64,000 bases of DNA from Haloglycomyces albus DSM 45210 (GTDB taxonomy: Bacteria > Actinomycetota > Actinomycetes > Mycobacteriales > Micromonosporaceae), in assembly GCF_000527155.1 (NCBI RefSeq), contig NZ_AZUQ01000001.1, forward strand, positions 800,554 to 864,553, read 5' to 3'. Within the stretch, counting starts at the first letter, position 1; each line of letters begins with the position of its first letter. The translations under genes were made by a program, and so were the position numbers. Shown piece by piece: positions 1 to 9,102 of the stretch. The notes beneath the pieces were generated by a model. The model was not told where the DNA came from, searched no databases, and was given only the letters and a program-made list of their open reading frames with translations.

Positions 1-127
1 ATCCGGCCTCATGGATACGGTGTACCTGGTGTGGTGCCGTGTTCTCCGCCGTGCGCGGAGGCCCGGCCCGACCGGTCACGATTGATTGAACGACCGTTTG
101 AACTCCCGGCTGCTTCGAGGTTAGAGC

Positions 128-3100
128 GTGACGACCAAGATTTTCCGGCGCCAGAAACGAAAGTACGGCCCGCCCATGCCCCGTGGGGAGATTATTCTCG
201 AATCCCCGCCGGACATGCCGGAGGCCCAACCGAAGAACCTGGCCCAGTACCTGATGGTCATCCCGATGGTAGCGGGAGGCCTGTCGATGATGCTGATGAT
301 GTCGCGACGCGGTATGCGCGGTGGCGGCGGTGAAGGCAATGAGCTCATGATGCTGGCCGGTGGTCTCATGGGTGTCTCGATGATGGGCATGATGATCACC
401 AACATCGCCGGTGGCAAGAACAACAAGAAGGCCGAGTTCGACGCCGAACGTCGCGATTTCATGCGCTACCTCAGCCAAGTGCGCCGCCGGGCGCGTAACG
501 GTGCTGAGAAGCAGTGGCGTTCGGCTCGTTGGACCCTGCCCGACCCGAAGGCGCTGTGGTCCTTGGTGGGAACGCGCCGCATGTGGGAGCGCCGTCGTAC
601 CGACGACGACGTCTGGATGTCGCGAGTCGGGGTCGGGAAGCACCGCTTGTCGATGAAGATCGTTCCGCCGGAAACGAAACCGGTCGAGGACCTCGAACCG
701 ATGTCGTCGATCGCTTTGCGACGCTTTGTGTCCGCTCACTCCAGTGTTCACGACATGCCTCGAGCGCTCAACATCACACACGCGGCCATTCACATGCTTC
801 GTGGCCAGCGCGACGTGGTGGCCGGCAACGTCCGGGCACAACTGTGCCATATGGCGGTTCTGCATTCACCGGACGATCTGTTGATCGCCGTCGTTGCCGC
901 ACCCGACCGAATCAGCGACTGGCACTGGCTGAAATGGTTGCCGCACAACCAACATCCGTCGACCGAAGACGGGGCCGGCGAGGTACGACTCATGTTCCAT
1001 TCCGCCGAGGAACTGGAAAAGTCGCTCCGTGACCAATTGCAGGGCCGAGGAGCCTGGAGCCCTGCCTCCGTGCCTCCCGACGAGCAGCCGATGGTCGTGG
1101 TGGTCGTCGACGGCGGGGACGTCACCAGTGACGATCCGATCGGCGCGGGCACCCTCGCGGGCGTCTCCGTCTTCGACTTCAAGGGGGAGCTCCCCCGCAA
1201 GGCCGGACCACGCTACAAGCTGATCGAATACGAAGAGGACGTAACGGCCACCCAGAATCACAAGCACCGCAAGCTCGGAGCGCCGGACGTACTGTCCTAT
1301 GGCGAAGCCGAGGGTATTGCCCGTTCCATGTCGAAGTGGCGCATGACCGTCGGTCCGGCACCCGGTTTGGGCGATCAGTTGGAGAGTGCGGAACTGGCGC
1401 AGTCTCCCTTGGCGGAGGGCACGAACTTCGCCGACCTCCTCGGCTTCGACCCCGATGACATGGACCCGAAGGTGCATTGGAAGGACAAGCCGCTCTACGA
1501 TTTCCTGAAGATTCCCATCGGCCCGGGCGCCGACGGGGCTCCGATCGAACTCGACTTCAAGGAAGCCGCACAGAACGGTATGGGTCCCCACGGACTTCTG
1601 ATCGGTGCGACCGGTTCGGGTAAGTCCGAGGTGCTGCGCACCCTGGTCGGTGCGCTGGTGGCGACCCACTCCTCAGATGAGCTCAACTTCATTCTGGTGG
1701 ACTTCAAGGGTGGTGCGACCTTCGCGTCCCTGGACGTCATGCCGCACACCTCCGCCGTCATCACCAACCTGGCCGACGAAGTCTCCCTGGTCGACCGTAT
1801 GGCCGACGCCATCGAGGGTGAGCTGCTGCGCCGCCAGGAAGTACTGCGCGCGGCCGGTAACTACACCAACCGCACCGAGTACGAAAAGGCGCGTAAAAAC
1901 GGAGCCGACCTGGAGCCCTTGCCGGCCTTGATGATCGTGGCCGACGAGTTCTCCGAAATGTTGGTGGCCAAACCCGAGTTCATCAACGTGTTCCTGCAGA
2001 TCGGACGTATCGGGCGTTCCATCGGGGTCTACATGCTCCTCGCCTCGCAGCGTCTGGAAGAGGGAAAGCTCAAGGGTCTCGACACCTTCCTGTCCTATCG
2101 CGTCGCGCTGCGTACCTTCTCCGCCTCCGAATCCCGCACGGTCATCGGTACCGGGGACGCCTACGAACTACCGCAGGCACCCGGTCACGGTTACCTACAG
2201 ATTCCCAGTGAGGGACTGGTCCGCTTCCGCGCCTCCTACGTCGGTGGCGACTACAAGCGAACCTACAAGCGCCACACGTCCAAAGAAGAGCGTGCCGCGG
2301 CCGTACAGCACCGCGTCCAGCGCTTCCTGCCCGGACACGTGGAACTTCCGCCCGAACCGGAGCAGGAGAAGAAGCCGGAGGACGACGGCGACGAGGTCGT
2401 CAAGATCATGGGCGAGGACGGGCAGCCGTTGTCCGAACTCGAAGTTCTGGTCAATCACGTTCGCGGCCAGGGCAAACCCGCGCACGCGGTATGGCTGCCT
2501 CCGTTCGACAAGCCGCCCACAATCGACGAGCTGCTCCCGCCGCTGGAAGCCACTCCCGAGCGTGGCCTGTCGGTGCCGAACTTCCCGCTGAACAACAAGC
2601 TGACCGCCATCGTGGGTGAGGAAGACCGTCCACGCGAACAGAAGCGTGTGCCGTTCACCGTGGATCTCTCGGGTGCCGGTGGTTCGCTCGCCCTGGTCGG
2701 TGGGGCGCAGTCCGGTAAGTCGACCATGCTGCGCAGCATGGTCTCCTCGCTGTGTCTGACGCACACTCCACGCGAAGTTCAGTTCTACTGCCTGGACTTC
2801 GGTGGCGGTACGCTCCGCGGCCTCGCCGACCTCCCGCACGTGGCCGGAGTCTTCGGCCGCCGCGACGAGGAAGGCATCCGGCGTACCTTCCAGGAAGTGG
2901 AGATGATCCTCAACGAGCGTGAGGAATACTTCACCAACAACAACATCGACGGTATCGGTACCTTCCGGCGTGGAAAAGCCGAAGGTAAGTTCACCGACGA
3001 CCCACGCGGCGACATCTTCCTGGTCATCGACAACTGGTTGACCGTCCGCGAGGACTTCGACAACTTCGTCGACACCGTCCGCACCATCGGTAACCGTGGT

Positions 3101-4171
3101 CTCTCCATGGGAATCCACGTGCTGGTCACCGCCAGCCGTTGGGGCGACATTCGTATGAACATGCGCGACATGTTCGGCACCAAGTTGGAGCTCAAGCTCT
3201 CCGACAACATGGAGTCCGAAGTCGACCGCAAACTGCAGCTGAACGTGCCGAAGAACCGCCCGGGACGCGGTCTGACGTTGAACAAGCTGCATTCCATGGC
3301 CGCCGCGCCGCGCATCGACGGCATCCGCGACGCCGACGACCTGTCGCCCGGTGTGGAGGACATGGTCAAGCAGGTCAAACAGGCCTGGCAGGCCGAGCCT
3401 GCCCCGCCGTTGCGTCTGCTGCCACGCGAAATGCCGCCGCAAGAGCTGCTGCAGGTCGCCGAGAACAGCGCCAAGCCGGGTATTCCCATCGGCATCAACG
3501 AAGCAGGGCTCAAGCCGGTGCATTGGGACCCCAGTCAGGACCCGCACCTGCTCATCTTCGGCGAGGCCGAATGTGGGAAGACCAACCTGCTACGCCACAT
3601 CGGTCGCTACATTCAGGACAACTACGACCCGAAGAAGGCCAAGATCCTGAACATCGACCTGCGGCGCGACATGATCGAACAGATCACCAAGCCGACCTTG
3701 TTGGATTACGTCATGAGCACCGACAAGATGAAGAAGGCCGTGGAGGGCATCGCGCCCCTCATCGAGAGCCGACTGCCCGGCGACGACGTCACCCCGCAGC
3801 AGCTGCGTGACAAGTCCTGGTGGAAGGGCCCCGAACTGTTCGTCATCGTCGACGACTACGAAACGACCGGTTCCGGACGCACCAACCCCTTGGCCAAGTT
3901 CTCGGACTTCATCGGGCAGGGCACCGACATCGGTTTCCACTTCATCATCGCCCGTCGCATGGCCGGTGCCGCGCGCTCCGGTTCCGACCCGGTGCTCGGA
4001 AAGATCAAGGACGCCGAGTGTCCCGTCTACGTGATGAGTGGTCGTAAGGAAGAAGGAAACATCGTCAACAAGCTCCGCCCGAAGCCGCAGCCTCCGGGCC
4101 GAGGCACCCTCGTCACCCGTAAGGACGGCGAACAGCTGGTGCAGACGCCGATGATGCCGTCGCTCAAGTAA
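128..4171 (+). CDS. eccC: Type VII secretion system ATPase EccC (fused EccCa/EccCb)
   Basis: Membrane-bound motor ATPase of the ESX/type VII secretion apparatus, which recognises WXG100-type substrates and drives their export. The 1347-aa protein has two hydrophobic N-terminal segments (about residues 37-59 and 71-96). Three FtsK/SpoIIIE-type ATPase modules follow, with P-loops GATGSGKSE (near 494), GGAQSGKST (near 858) and GEAECGKTN (near 1143). Walker B-like strands are LMIVADEF, IFLVIDNW and LFVIVDDY. The length fits the single-chain EccC form rather than the split EccCa/EccCb of some mycobacterial loci. It starts at GTG 128. Other esx genes presumably lie to the left of the window; to the right the unit ends in a strong hairpin. 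Confidence 0.95.
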   Translation: MTTKIFRRQKRKYGPPMPRGEIILESPPDMPEAQPKNLAQYLMVIPMVAGGLSMMLMMSRRGMRGGGGEGNELMMLAGGLMGVSMMGMMITNIAGGKNNKKAEFDAERRDFMRYLSQVRRRARNGAEKQWRSARWTLPDPKALWSLVGTRRMWERRRTDDDVWMSRVGVGKHRLSMKIVPPETKPVEDLEPMSSIALRRFVSAHSSVHDMPRALNITHAAIHMLRGQRDVVAGNVRAQLCHMAVLHSPDDLLIAVVAAPDRISDWHWLKWLPHNQHPSTEDGAGEVRLMFHSAEELEKSLRDQLQGRGAWSPASVPPDEQPMVVVVVDGGDVTSDDPIGAGTLAGVSVFDFKGELPRKAGPRYKLIEYEEDVTATQNHKHRKLGAPDVLSYGEAEGIARSMSKWRMTVGPAPGLGDQLESAELAQSPLAEGTNFADLLGFDPDDMDPKVHWKDKPLYDFLKIPIGPGADGAPIELDFKEAAQNGMGPHGLLIGATGSGKSEVLRTLVGALVATHSSDELNFILVDFKGGATFASLDVMPHTSAVITNLADEVSLVDRMADAIEGELLRRQEVLRAAGNYTNRTEYEKARKNGADLEPLPALMIVADEFSEMLVAKPEFINVFLQIGRIGRSIGVYMLLASQRLEEGKLKGLDTFLSYRVALRTFSASESRTVIGTGDAYELPQAPGHGYLQIPSEGLVRFRASYVGGDYKRTYKRHTSKEERAAAVQHRVQRFLPGHVELPPEPEQEKKPEDDGDEVVKIMGEDGQPLSELEVLVNHVRGQGKPAHAVWLPPFDKPPTIDELLPPLEATPERGLSVPNFPLNNKLTAIVGEEDRPREQKRVPFTVDLSGAGGSLALVGGAQSGKSTMLRSMVSSLCLTHTPREVQFYCLDFGGGTLRGLADLPHVAGVFGRRDEEGIRRTFQEVEMILNEREEYFTNNNIDGIGTFRRGKAEGKFTDDPRGDIFLVIDNWLTVREDFDNFVDTVRTIGNRGLSMGIHVLVTASRWGDIRMNMRDMFGTKLELKLSDNMESEVDRKLQLNVPKNRPGRGLTLNKLHSMAAAPRIDGIRDADDLSPGVEDMVKQVKQAWQAEPAPPLRLLPREMPPQELLQVAENSAKPGIPIGINEAGLKPVHWDPSQDPHLLIFGEAECGKTNLLRHIGRYIQDNYDPKKAKILNIDLRRDMIEQITKPTLLDYVMSTDKMKKAVEGIAPLIESRLPGDDVTPQQLRDKSWWKGPELFVIVDDYETTGSGRTNPLAKFSDFIGQGTDIGFHFIIARRMAGAARSGSDPVLGKIKDAECPVYVMSGRKEEGNIVNKLRPKPQPPGRGTLVTRKDGEQLVQTPMMPSLK

Positions 4172-4200
4172 CTCGGCGGCGTTTGACGGTCTGAGCAGAG

Positions 4201-4240
4201 CGAACGGGGGTCCCACCGCTGTCGGTGGGACCCCCGTTCG
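4201..4240 (+). terminator. Strong hairpin terminator after eccC
   Basis: Perfect 17-bp inverted repeat (4201-4217 with 4224-4240, six-base loop), 30 bases after the eccC stop. It has no T-tract, as is common in high-GC actinobacteria. Confidence 0.8.
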
Positions 4241-4281
4241 CGTCGTACGCACGGCATTGCCTCATGCGTTATGCTGAAGAC

Positions 4282-4836
4282 ATGAGTAAGGCACTGATTG
4301 TCGTAGATGTACAGAACGACTTCTGCGAGGGTGGCTCCATGGGCGTCACCGGCGGGGGTGCCGTCGCGGAGGCCATCACCGACCTGATCCGCAATTCGCC
4401 CAAGCGCTGGGACCACATCGTGGCCACGCGCGACTGGCACATCGATCCGGGCGGCCATTTTTCGCCGGAGCCCGACTTCCAGGACTCCTGGCCCCCGCAC
4501 TGTGTCGTCGGCACCGACGGAGCCGAGTTCCACCCGTCGTTCAACTCCGAGGCGGCCGAAGCGATCTTCGACAAGGGCGCCTACGACGCGGCGTACTCGG
4601 GATTCGAAGGCAACCGGGGCGAGGTATCGCTCAACGACTGGCTACGGCAAAACGACGTCGACACCGTCGACATCGTGGGGATCGCGACCGATTACTGTGT
4701 GAAGGCCACCGCCGCCGACGCCGCCGACAACGGATTCGACACGACGGTACTGGTCGACTACACGGCCGCCGTCGCCGAGGAATCCAAGACCACCGCCCTG
4801 GACGACCTCCGCGAACAAGGCGTCAGCATCGCCTAA
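4282..4836 (+). CDS. pncA: Nicotinamidase / pyrazinamidase
   Basis: Hydrolyses nicotinamide to nicotinate and ammonia in NAD salvage; isochorismatase-fold enzyme. The family residues are visible in the 184-aa product: catalytic triad Asp9 (VVDVQNDF), Lys98 (FDKGAY) and Cys139 (IATDYCV), and metal ligands Asp51, His53, His59 and His73 (RDWHIDPGGHF, WPPHC). ATG 4282 gives the normal family N-terminus. An upstream in-frame extension reaches into the eccC terminator and was discarded. The gene converges with the isoprenyl transferase gene, leaving only four bases between stop codons. Confidence 0.92.
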   Translation: MSKALIVVDVQNDFCEGGSMGVTGGGAVAEAITDLIRNSPKRWDHIVATRDWHIDPGGHFSPEPDFQDSWPPHCVVGTDGAEFHPSFNSEAAEAIFDKGAYDAAYSGFEGNRGEVSLNDWLRQNDVDTVDIVGIATDYCVKATAADAADNGFDTTVLVDYTAAVAEESKTTALDDLREQGVSIA

Positions 4837-4840
4837 ACGC

Positions 4841-5608
4841 TCATTTCCCGTAGCGTCGATTACGGGTGGCGAACGACCGCAGCGCACGCAGAAAGTCAAC
4901 CCGCCGGAAACCCGGCCAATACGTGTCGGAGAAAAAGAACTCCGAATACGCCGACTGCCACAGCAGGAAACCGCTGATGCGCTGTTCCCCGCTGGTACGA
5001 ATGATGAGATCGGGGTCCGGCTGCCCATTGGTGTACAGGTGCGAGGCGATGGCCTCGACATTGATGTCGGCGGCGACGTCCCGCAGAGAACGGCCCTTGG
5101 CGTCCTCACCTTCCAGATACGAACGCACCGCGTCGGCGATCTCCTGCTTACCGCCGTAACAGACCGCCAAATTCACCCGTACCCCGCTCTTGTGCGCGGT
5201 ACGGTTCTCCGCCTGCTTCAAAGTCTTGGCGTGCTCGGTGTTGAGCAGATCCAGAGCGCCAACGACCTGCAGTTTCCACGGCCGCTGGGGTTCGGCCAGC
5301 TCGTCCGCCAACTCGGCGATGATATCGAGCAACGGCTCGACCTCGTCCTTCGGTCGAGACAGATTCTCCGTCGACAGCAGATAGATGGTGACATGGCGAA
5401 TGCCCACTTCATCACACCAGGCCAGCATGCGGTTCACGTGCTTGGCCCCGGCACGGTGCCCGTCCGCCGGGTCTTTGTACCCCATATCGCGCGCCCAGCG
5501 ACGGTTACCGTCGATCATGACGCCGACGTGCTGCGGCAAAGTACGACCCGCGAGCTCCTTGGTGAGCCGGCGTTCGTAGATTCTGTAGAGAAGTTGAGAG
5601 AACACCAC
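4841..5608 (-). CDS. uppS: Isoprenyl transferase (cis-prenyl diphosphate synthase family)
   Basis: Condenses isopentenyl diphosphate with an allylic diphosphate in cis. Typical motifs are MIDGNRRWAR with the catalytic Asp, HRAGA, LLSTENL, the RTSGEQRISGFLLWQ region and YWPGF. The 255-aa product ends in RNRRYGK. As I recall, the order and wording of these motifs resemble the short-chain mycobacterial paralogue (Rv1086, Z,E-farnesyl diphosphate synthase) more than the decaprenyl enzyme, so product length is uncertain. GTG 5608 (or GTG 5605) follows a G-rich stretch and gives the usual start ending in LLYRIYERRL. Longer in-frame extension runs into the repeat cluster and is not coding. Confidence 0.88.
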   Translation of the reverse strand: MVFSQLLYRIYERRLTKELAGRTLPQHVGVMIDGNRRWARDMGYKDPADGHRAGAKHVNRMLAWCDEVGIRHVTIYLLSTENLSRPKDEVEPLLDIIAELADELAEPQRPWKLQVVGALDLLNTEHAKTLKQAENRTAHKSGVRVNLAVCYGGKQEIADAVRSYLEGEDAKGRSLRDVAADINVEAIASHLYTNGQPDPDLIIRTSGEQRISGFLLWQSAYSEFFFSDTYWPGFRRVDFLRALRSFATRNRRYGK

Positions 5609-5621
5609 ACCCCCATTGTAT

Positions 5622-5650
5622 TTTGGTTGGTGGGTGGGTGACCGCTCAGG
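5622..5650 (+). repeat. Extra copy of repeat block A
   Basis: Contains TTTGGTTGGTGGGT and GACCGCTCAG, the same block that opens the full repeat at 5671, with a four-base GGGT insertion. It lies directly upstream of the isoprenyl transferase start. Confidence 0.7.
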
Positions 5651-5670
5651 CCCCTGCACACCACGCCGCC

Positions 5671-5868
5671 TTTGGTTGGTGGGTGACCGCTCAGCCTGTC
5701 CCAGGCACTCCATATTTGCGCTGCGGGGGATTCTCACGACCTGAAGGTCGCTACGATTCCTCCTCGCGCAAATCTGCAGCACCTGGAACAACCTGAGCTG
5801 CTCTCCAGCTCTACCGCCGCTGTACTCCGCGCCTACGGCGCGTCGTTTGCGGCTCGCCGGTTGGCTTA
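5671..5868 (+). repeat. Structured dispersed repeat, copy 1 (blocks A-B-C)
   Basis: Three conserved blocks are shared with the inverted copy at 25086-25268: A (5671-5696, ends in GACCGCTCAGCC), B (5792-5817, contains GAGCTGCTCTCCAGCTC, itself a hairpin) and C (5851-5867, GGCTCGCCGGTTGGCTT). Block B differs at one of 26 positions between copies. The A-B spacer is 95 bases and holds a hairpin at 5737-5750 (CGACC, loop TGAA, GGTCG). The B-C spacer holds another (CGCGCC, TAC, GGCGCG). The stems differ in sequence between copies but stay paired, which suggests a structured RNA or DNA element. Confidence 0.75.
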
Positions 5869-5884
5869 TCCGTGGGACCAGTCT

Positions 5885-5966
5885 GGCGGTTGAGCTCTTG
5901 AGGACAAAACAGGCAGCTCGACCGCCGAATACACGAACTTCGCGCTGTTAGTGGCTCGCCGGTTGA
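5885..5966 (+). repeat. Partial third copy of the structured repeat (blocks B-C)
   Basis: A 12-bp stem (5885-5896 with 5915-5926, one G-T pair) ends in AGCTCGACCGCC, matching block B. A small CGAA/TTCG hairpin and GGCTCGCCGGTTGAG (block C) follow. Block A is absent. Confidence 0.5.
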
Positions 5967-6163
5967 GTTAGCGGTGGTCTGGCTCTCCCTCGACGTACAT
6001 ACGTGTCTACCAGCACATATGCGCATTGGGTTGGAAGCTCATCTTGCGATCAATCGAGGAAATCGATGAAGCGGTGTCGGAATCTGGAGACCAATGAGAT
6101 GTCGGAAATGACACTGTGACTCTGAGATTAATTCGGAAAATGACGTTTCCCTCAGCTGAATAA

Positions 6164-6328
6164 GCGGACGTATTCGGGATACCCACAGGGAATAATCCAA
6201 ATGTCATGCCGCACGATCGCGGCATTAACTCGGGGTGCCGTCCCCTCCGGCGCGTCGAATACGTGCCGAAGAATCCAGTTCGATTGCATACGTGAAACGG
6301 AAATTCGGGTAATCCCGAATACGTCCGC
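6164..6328. repeat. 17-bp perfect inverted repeat, possible miniature element ends
   Basis: GCGGACGTATTCGGGAT at 6164-6180 is repeated exactly in inverted orientation at 6312-6328, 131 bases apart, in an otherwise non-coding stretch. I see no gene between 5609 and 6426. Confidence 0.5.
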
Positions 6329-6362
6329 GCTCGGCGCGCTTGCCCAAAAGACGCCGATGTCC

Positions 6363-6422
6363 CTGCGGCTCCGTCTCCCGGAACCGCAGAGGCCAGGGTC
6401 GGTGCGGCTCGCGCCGCACCGA
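6363..6422 (-). terminator. Tandem hairpins downstream of pckG
   Basis: Two adjacent stems lie just after the pckG stop. One is 6399-6408 with 6413-6422 (10 bp, perfect, loop TCGC). The other is 6363-6373 with 6379-6389 (11 bp with one G-T pair). Likely transcription terminators for pckG. Confidence 0.7.
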
Positions 6423-6426
6423 GAAT

Positions 6427-8277
6427 CTACTTGTTTTCGTCGATGACGTTGATGCCGAGGCGGTTTTTCAGGGTGTCGAGTTCCGACCACAGCATGGTGG
6501 GCAGGCGCTCGCCGATCTTGGAGAACCACTCTTCCACCAGCGGAATCTCTTCTTTCCACTCGTCGACGTCGACCTTGAGCGACTTCTTCAGGTCGTTTTC
6601 GTCGAGGTCGAGCCCCGATACGTCGATGGATTCGGGCGTCGGGTTGAATCCGATGGGCGTCTCCACCGCGTCGGCGTTGCCTTCGATGCGCTGCACGATC
6701 CACTTCAGTACGCGGATGTTCTCCCCGAAGCCGGGCCACAGGATGTCGCCGTCTTCATCGCGGCGGAACCAGTTGACGTAGAACACCGACGGGAGCTTGG
6801 ACTCGTCGACGGCTTCCTTGCCCATTCCGACCCAGTGGTTGAAGTAATCCCCGGCGTTGTAGCCGATGAACGGCAGCATGGCCATCGGGTCACGCCGCAC
6901 CACACCGACCTTTCCGGCGGCGGCAGCGGTGGTCTCACTCGACAGCGTCGCACCCATGTAAACGCCGTGGACCCAGTCTCGCGCTTCGGTGACCAGCGGA
7001 ATGGTCGTGGCGCGACGACCGCCGAAGAGGATCGCGTCGATCGGTACTCCACGCGGGTCCTCGTAGGAGTCGGCCAGAATCGGGCACTGTTTGATGGGGG
7101 TGCAGAACCGGCTGTTGGGGTGCGAGGAGGGCTCTTCGGAGTCGGGGGTCCACTCGCGGCCCTTCCAGTCGGTGGCCTTGAGCGGCGGTTCGCCCATGCC
7201 TTCCCACCACACGTCGCCGCCTTCGGTCAACGCGACGTTGGTGTATAGGGTGTGACCCTTCTCCAGGGTGCGCATGGCGTTGGGGTTGGTCTTGTAGTCG
7301 GTTCCCGGAGCCACGCCGAAGAGGCCGTATTCGGGGTTGGACGCCCATAGACGGCCGTCCTCTCCGAAGCGGAGCCAGGCGATGTCGTCTCCGAGCGTCT
7401 CGACCTTCCATCCGGGCAGCGTCGATTCCAACATCGCGAGGTTGGTCTTACCGCAGGCGGACGGGAAGGCGCCGGTAATGTGGTAAACCTTGCCTTCCGG
7501 CGAGGTCAGACGCAGGATAAGCATGTGCTCAGCGAGCCAGCCCTCGTCACGTCCCATGGCCGATCCGATGCGCAGCGAGTAACACTTCTTGCCCAGCAGG
7601 GAGTTACCCCCGTAGCCGGAACCGTAGGACCAGATTTCGCGGCTCTCGGGGAAGTGGGAGATGTACTTGGTGTCATTGCACGGCCAGGCCACGTCGCTTT
7701 GGCCCGGCTCCAGCGGAGCGCCGACGGAGTGCAGTGCCGGAACGAAGTCGGCGTCGGCACCCATGGCTTCGAGGACATGGGTCCCCATGCGGGTCATGAT
7801 GTGCATGGAGATGGCGACGTAGGCGGAGTCGGTGAGCTCGACTCCGAACATCGGGCGCTCTGCTTCGAGAGAGCCCATGCAGAAGGGGATCACGTACATG
7901 GTGCGACCGCGCATCGAGCCTCGGTAGAGCTCGGTCATGGTCTCGCGCATGTATTCGGGAGAAGTCCAGTTATTGGTGGGACCGGCGTCTTCGGGCTCGG
8001 TGGAGCAGATGAAGGTGCGCTCTTCCACTCGGGCGACGTCGGTGGGGTCGGTACGGGCGAGGAAGGAGTCCGGCTTTTCGGGAATCGGCTCCAGGGTCCC
8101 GAATGCGACCAATTCACCGGTGAGGCGTTTCCATTCGGCGTCCGAACCGTCGCACCACACGATTTGATCGGGAGTGGTCAGTTCGGCAACCTCGGCTACC
8201 CACGCCAGTAGCCGTTCGTGTTGAGTCGGAGGGTTTTTCAGGCCGGTAACGATGGTAGCGCTGGATATATCGCTCAC
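6427..8277 (-). CDS. pckG: Phosphoenolpyruvate carboxykinase (GTP)
   Basis: Converts oxaloacetate plus GTP to phosphoenolpyruvate at the entry to gluconeogenesis. The roughly 616-aa length and the motifs [12 protein letters not shown] (P-loop, near residue 270) and LGDDIAWL (Mn/Mg site) define the GTP-type family, which is distinct from the shorter ATP-type enzyme. The start was set at GTG 8277 because AAAGGAG (8283-8289) sits five bases upstream; GTG 8283 overlaps that ribosome binding site. It stands alone and ends in tandem hairpins. Together with acs nearby it would support growth on acetate or amino acids. Confidence 0.96.
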   Translation of the reverse strand: MSDISSATIVTGLKNPPTQHERLLAWVAEVAELTTPDQIVWCDGSDAEWKRLTGELVAFGTLEPIPEKPDSFLARTDPTDVARVEERTFICSTEPEDAGPTNNWTSPEYMRETMTELYRGSMRGRTMYVIPFCMGSLEAERPMFGVELTDSAYVAISMHIMTRMGTHVLEAMGADADFVPALHSVGAPLEPGQSDVAWPCNDTKYISHFPESREIWSYGSGYGGNSLLGKKCYSLRIGSAMGRDEGWLAEHMLILRLTSPEGKVYHITGAFPSACGKTNLAMLESTLPGWKVETLGDDIAWLRFGEDGRLWASNPEYGLFGVAPGTDYKTNPNAMRTLEKGHTLYTNVALTEGGDVWWEGMGEPPLKATDWKGREWTPDSEEPSSHPNSRFCTPIKQCPILADSYEDPRGVPIDAILFGGRRATTIPLVTEARDWVHGVYMGATLSSETTAAAAGKVGVVRRDPMAMLPFIGYNAGDYFNHWVGMGKEAVDESKLPSVFYVNWFRRDEDGDILWPGFGENIRVLKWIVQRIEGNADAVETPIGFNPTPESIDVSGLDLDENDLKKSLKVDVDEWKEEIPLVEEWFSKIGERLPTMLWSELDTLKNRLGINVIDENK

Positions 8278-8681
8278 TGTCACTCCTTTGTGCAGTCGCG
8301 GTCGGCTGGCTCGGATGGCAGTTCAGCTGGACCACGGGTGAAAACAGCTAGAACCCGAACGCGCACGCACGGCAAACCGGTCGCCGAACCTACCTTCGGT
8401 AACCGGTTCCGCTTCAGGCGGCATAGCCCCTGCGCTTTGCGTTCTGGCCGTCAATCCTCGGATCAACGGTGCTAACCCGACAATACCTTTCGGGGGATTA
8501 TTCGCGCATCATTCAAACACGAGCAATGGATATATTGTGTAGCAAGTCTCGGAATTATAGCGGAAGTGTGCGCATTTGAGCGCAAAATAAGCACAATTGT
8601 TGCTTTGGCGCGCGATTTCAATCGCTCAAGTACGCAAGGGGCGGCAACTCGTCAATCTCGATGTTTTATTACTCAACAGAA

Positions 8682-8727
8682 TGAGGGGTGGTGTGCCCCG
8701 GAGGGCCCTAGGACACACTACCCCTCA
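8682..8727. terminator. Long hairpin in the pckG / secreted-protein intergenic region
   Basis: Stem 8682-8695 with 8714-8727 (14 bp, one G-T pair) contains a nested GC-rich stem. It is not adjacent to a stop codon, but it marks the left side of the 8.7-11.1 kb cassette, just outside a gene remnant. Apart from this hairpin and that remnant, I see no gene in 8278-9102. Confidence 0.5.
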
Positions 8728-8757
8728 GTAATATTCACGTTATTAAAACAAAAGCGA

Positions 8758-8821
8758 CTAGTCCGCCCGCTCATTGCAGAAGACGAGGCTGCGGGCAGCA
8801 CCGGTCTCCATCGCCTGGCGT
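8758..8821 (-). pseudogene. Remnant: duplicated 3' end of the Fic-like gene
   Basis: Read on the minus strand this encodes QAMETGAARSLVFCNERAD then stop. The intact gene at 11056-11802 ends QAMETGAARTLAICNERAG then stop. DNA identity is roughly 87% over about 60 bases, and upstream of this the similarity stops. It is a terminal fragment lying 2.3 kb from its parent, with the secreted-protein cassette between them. Confidence 0.75.
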
Positions 8822-9102
8822 ACAACCCCGCAGCATAGACAGATAACACAATATCAAGCCCTGTCGCCGTGACCGCTCCCTTTGCCGCACTGAATCCATG
8901 ACGTCATCCGCCGGTGCCTGACTCCAAGGCACTCGGCATTGTAGAGGAGCAGTATCGATTACAAGTCGAATATGGCGCTTTGACGCTATAGGCACTGGAA
9001 GCCTGAGGAAGTAACCGACTACACACAAGTATGATACGTTATACCTACATACAGACACCTAGTGATGTGTCTATTTCGCAACCAATTTTGAAAGGATCAT
9101 GA

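Noticed and set aside
2195-3547. 450-codon open frame opposite eccC
   Set aside because: Shadow frame of a clear FtsK/SpoIIIE ATPase gene.
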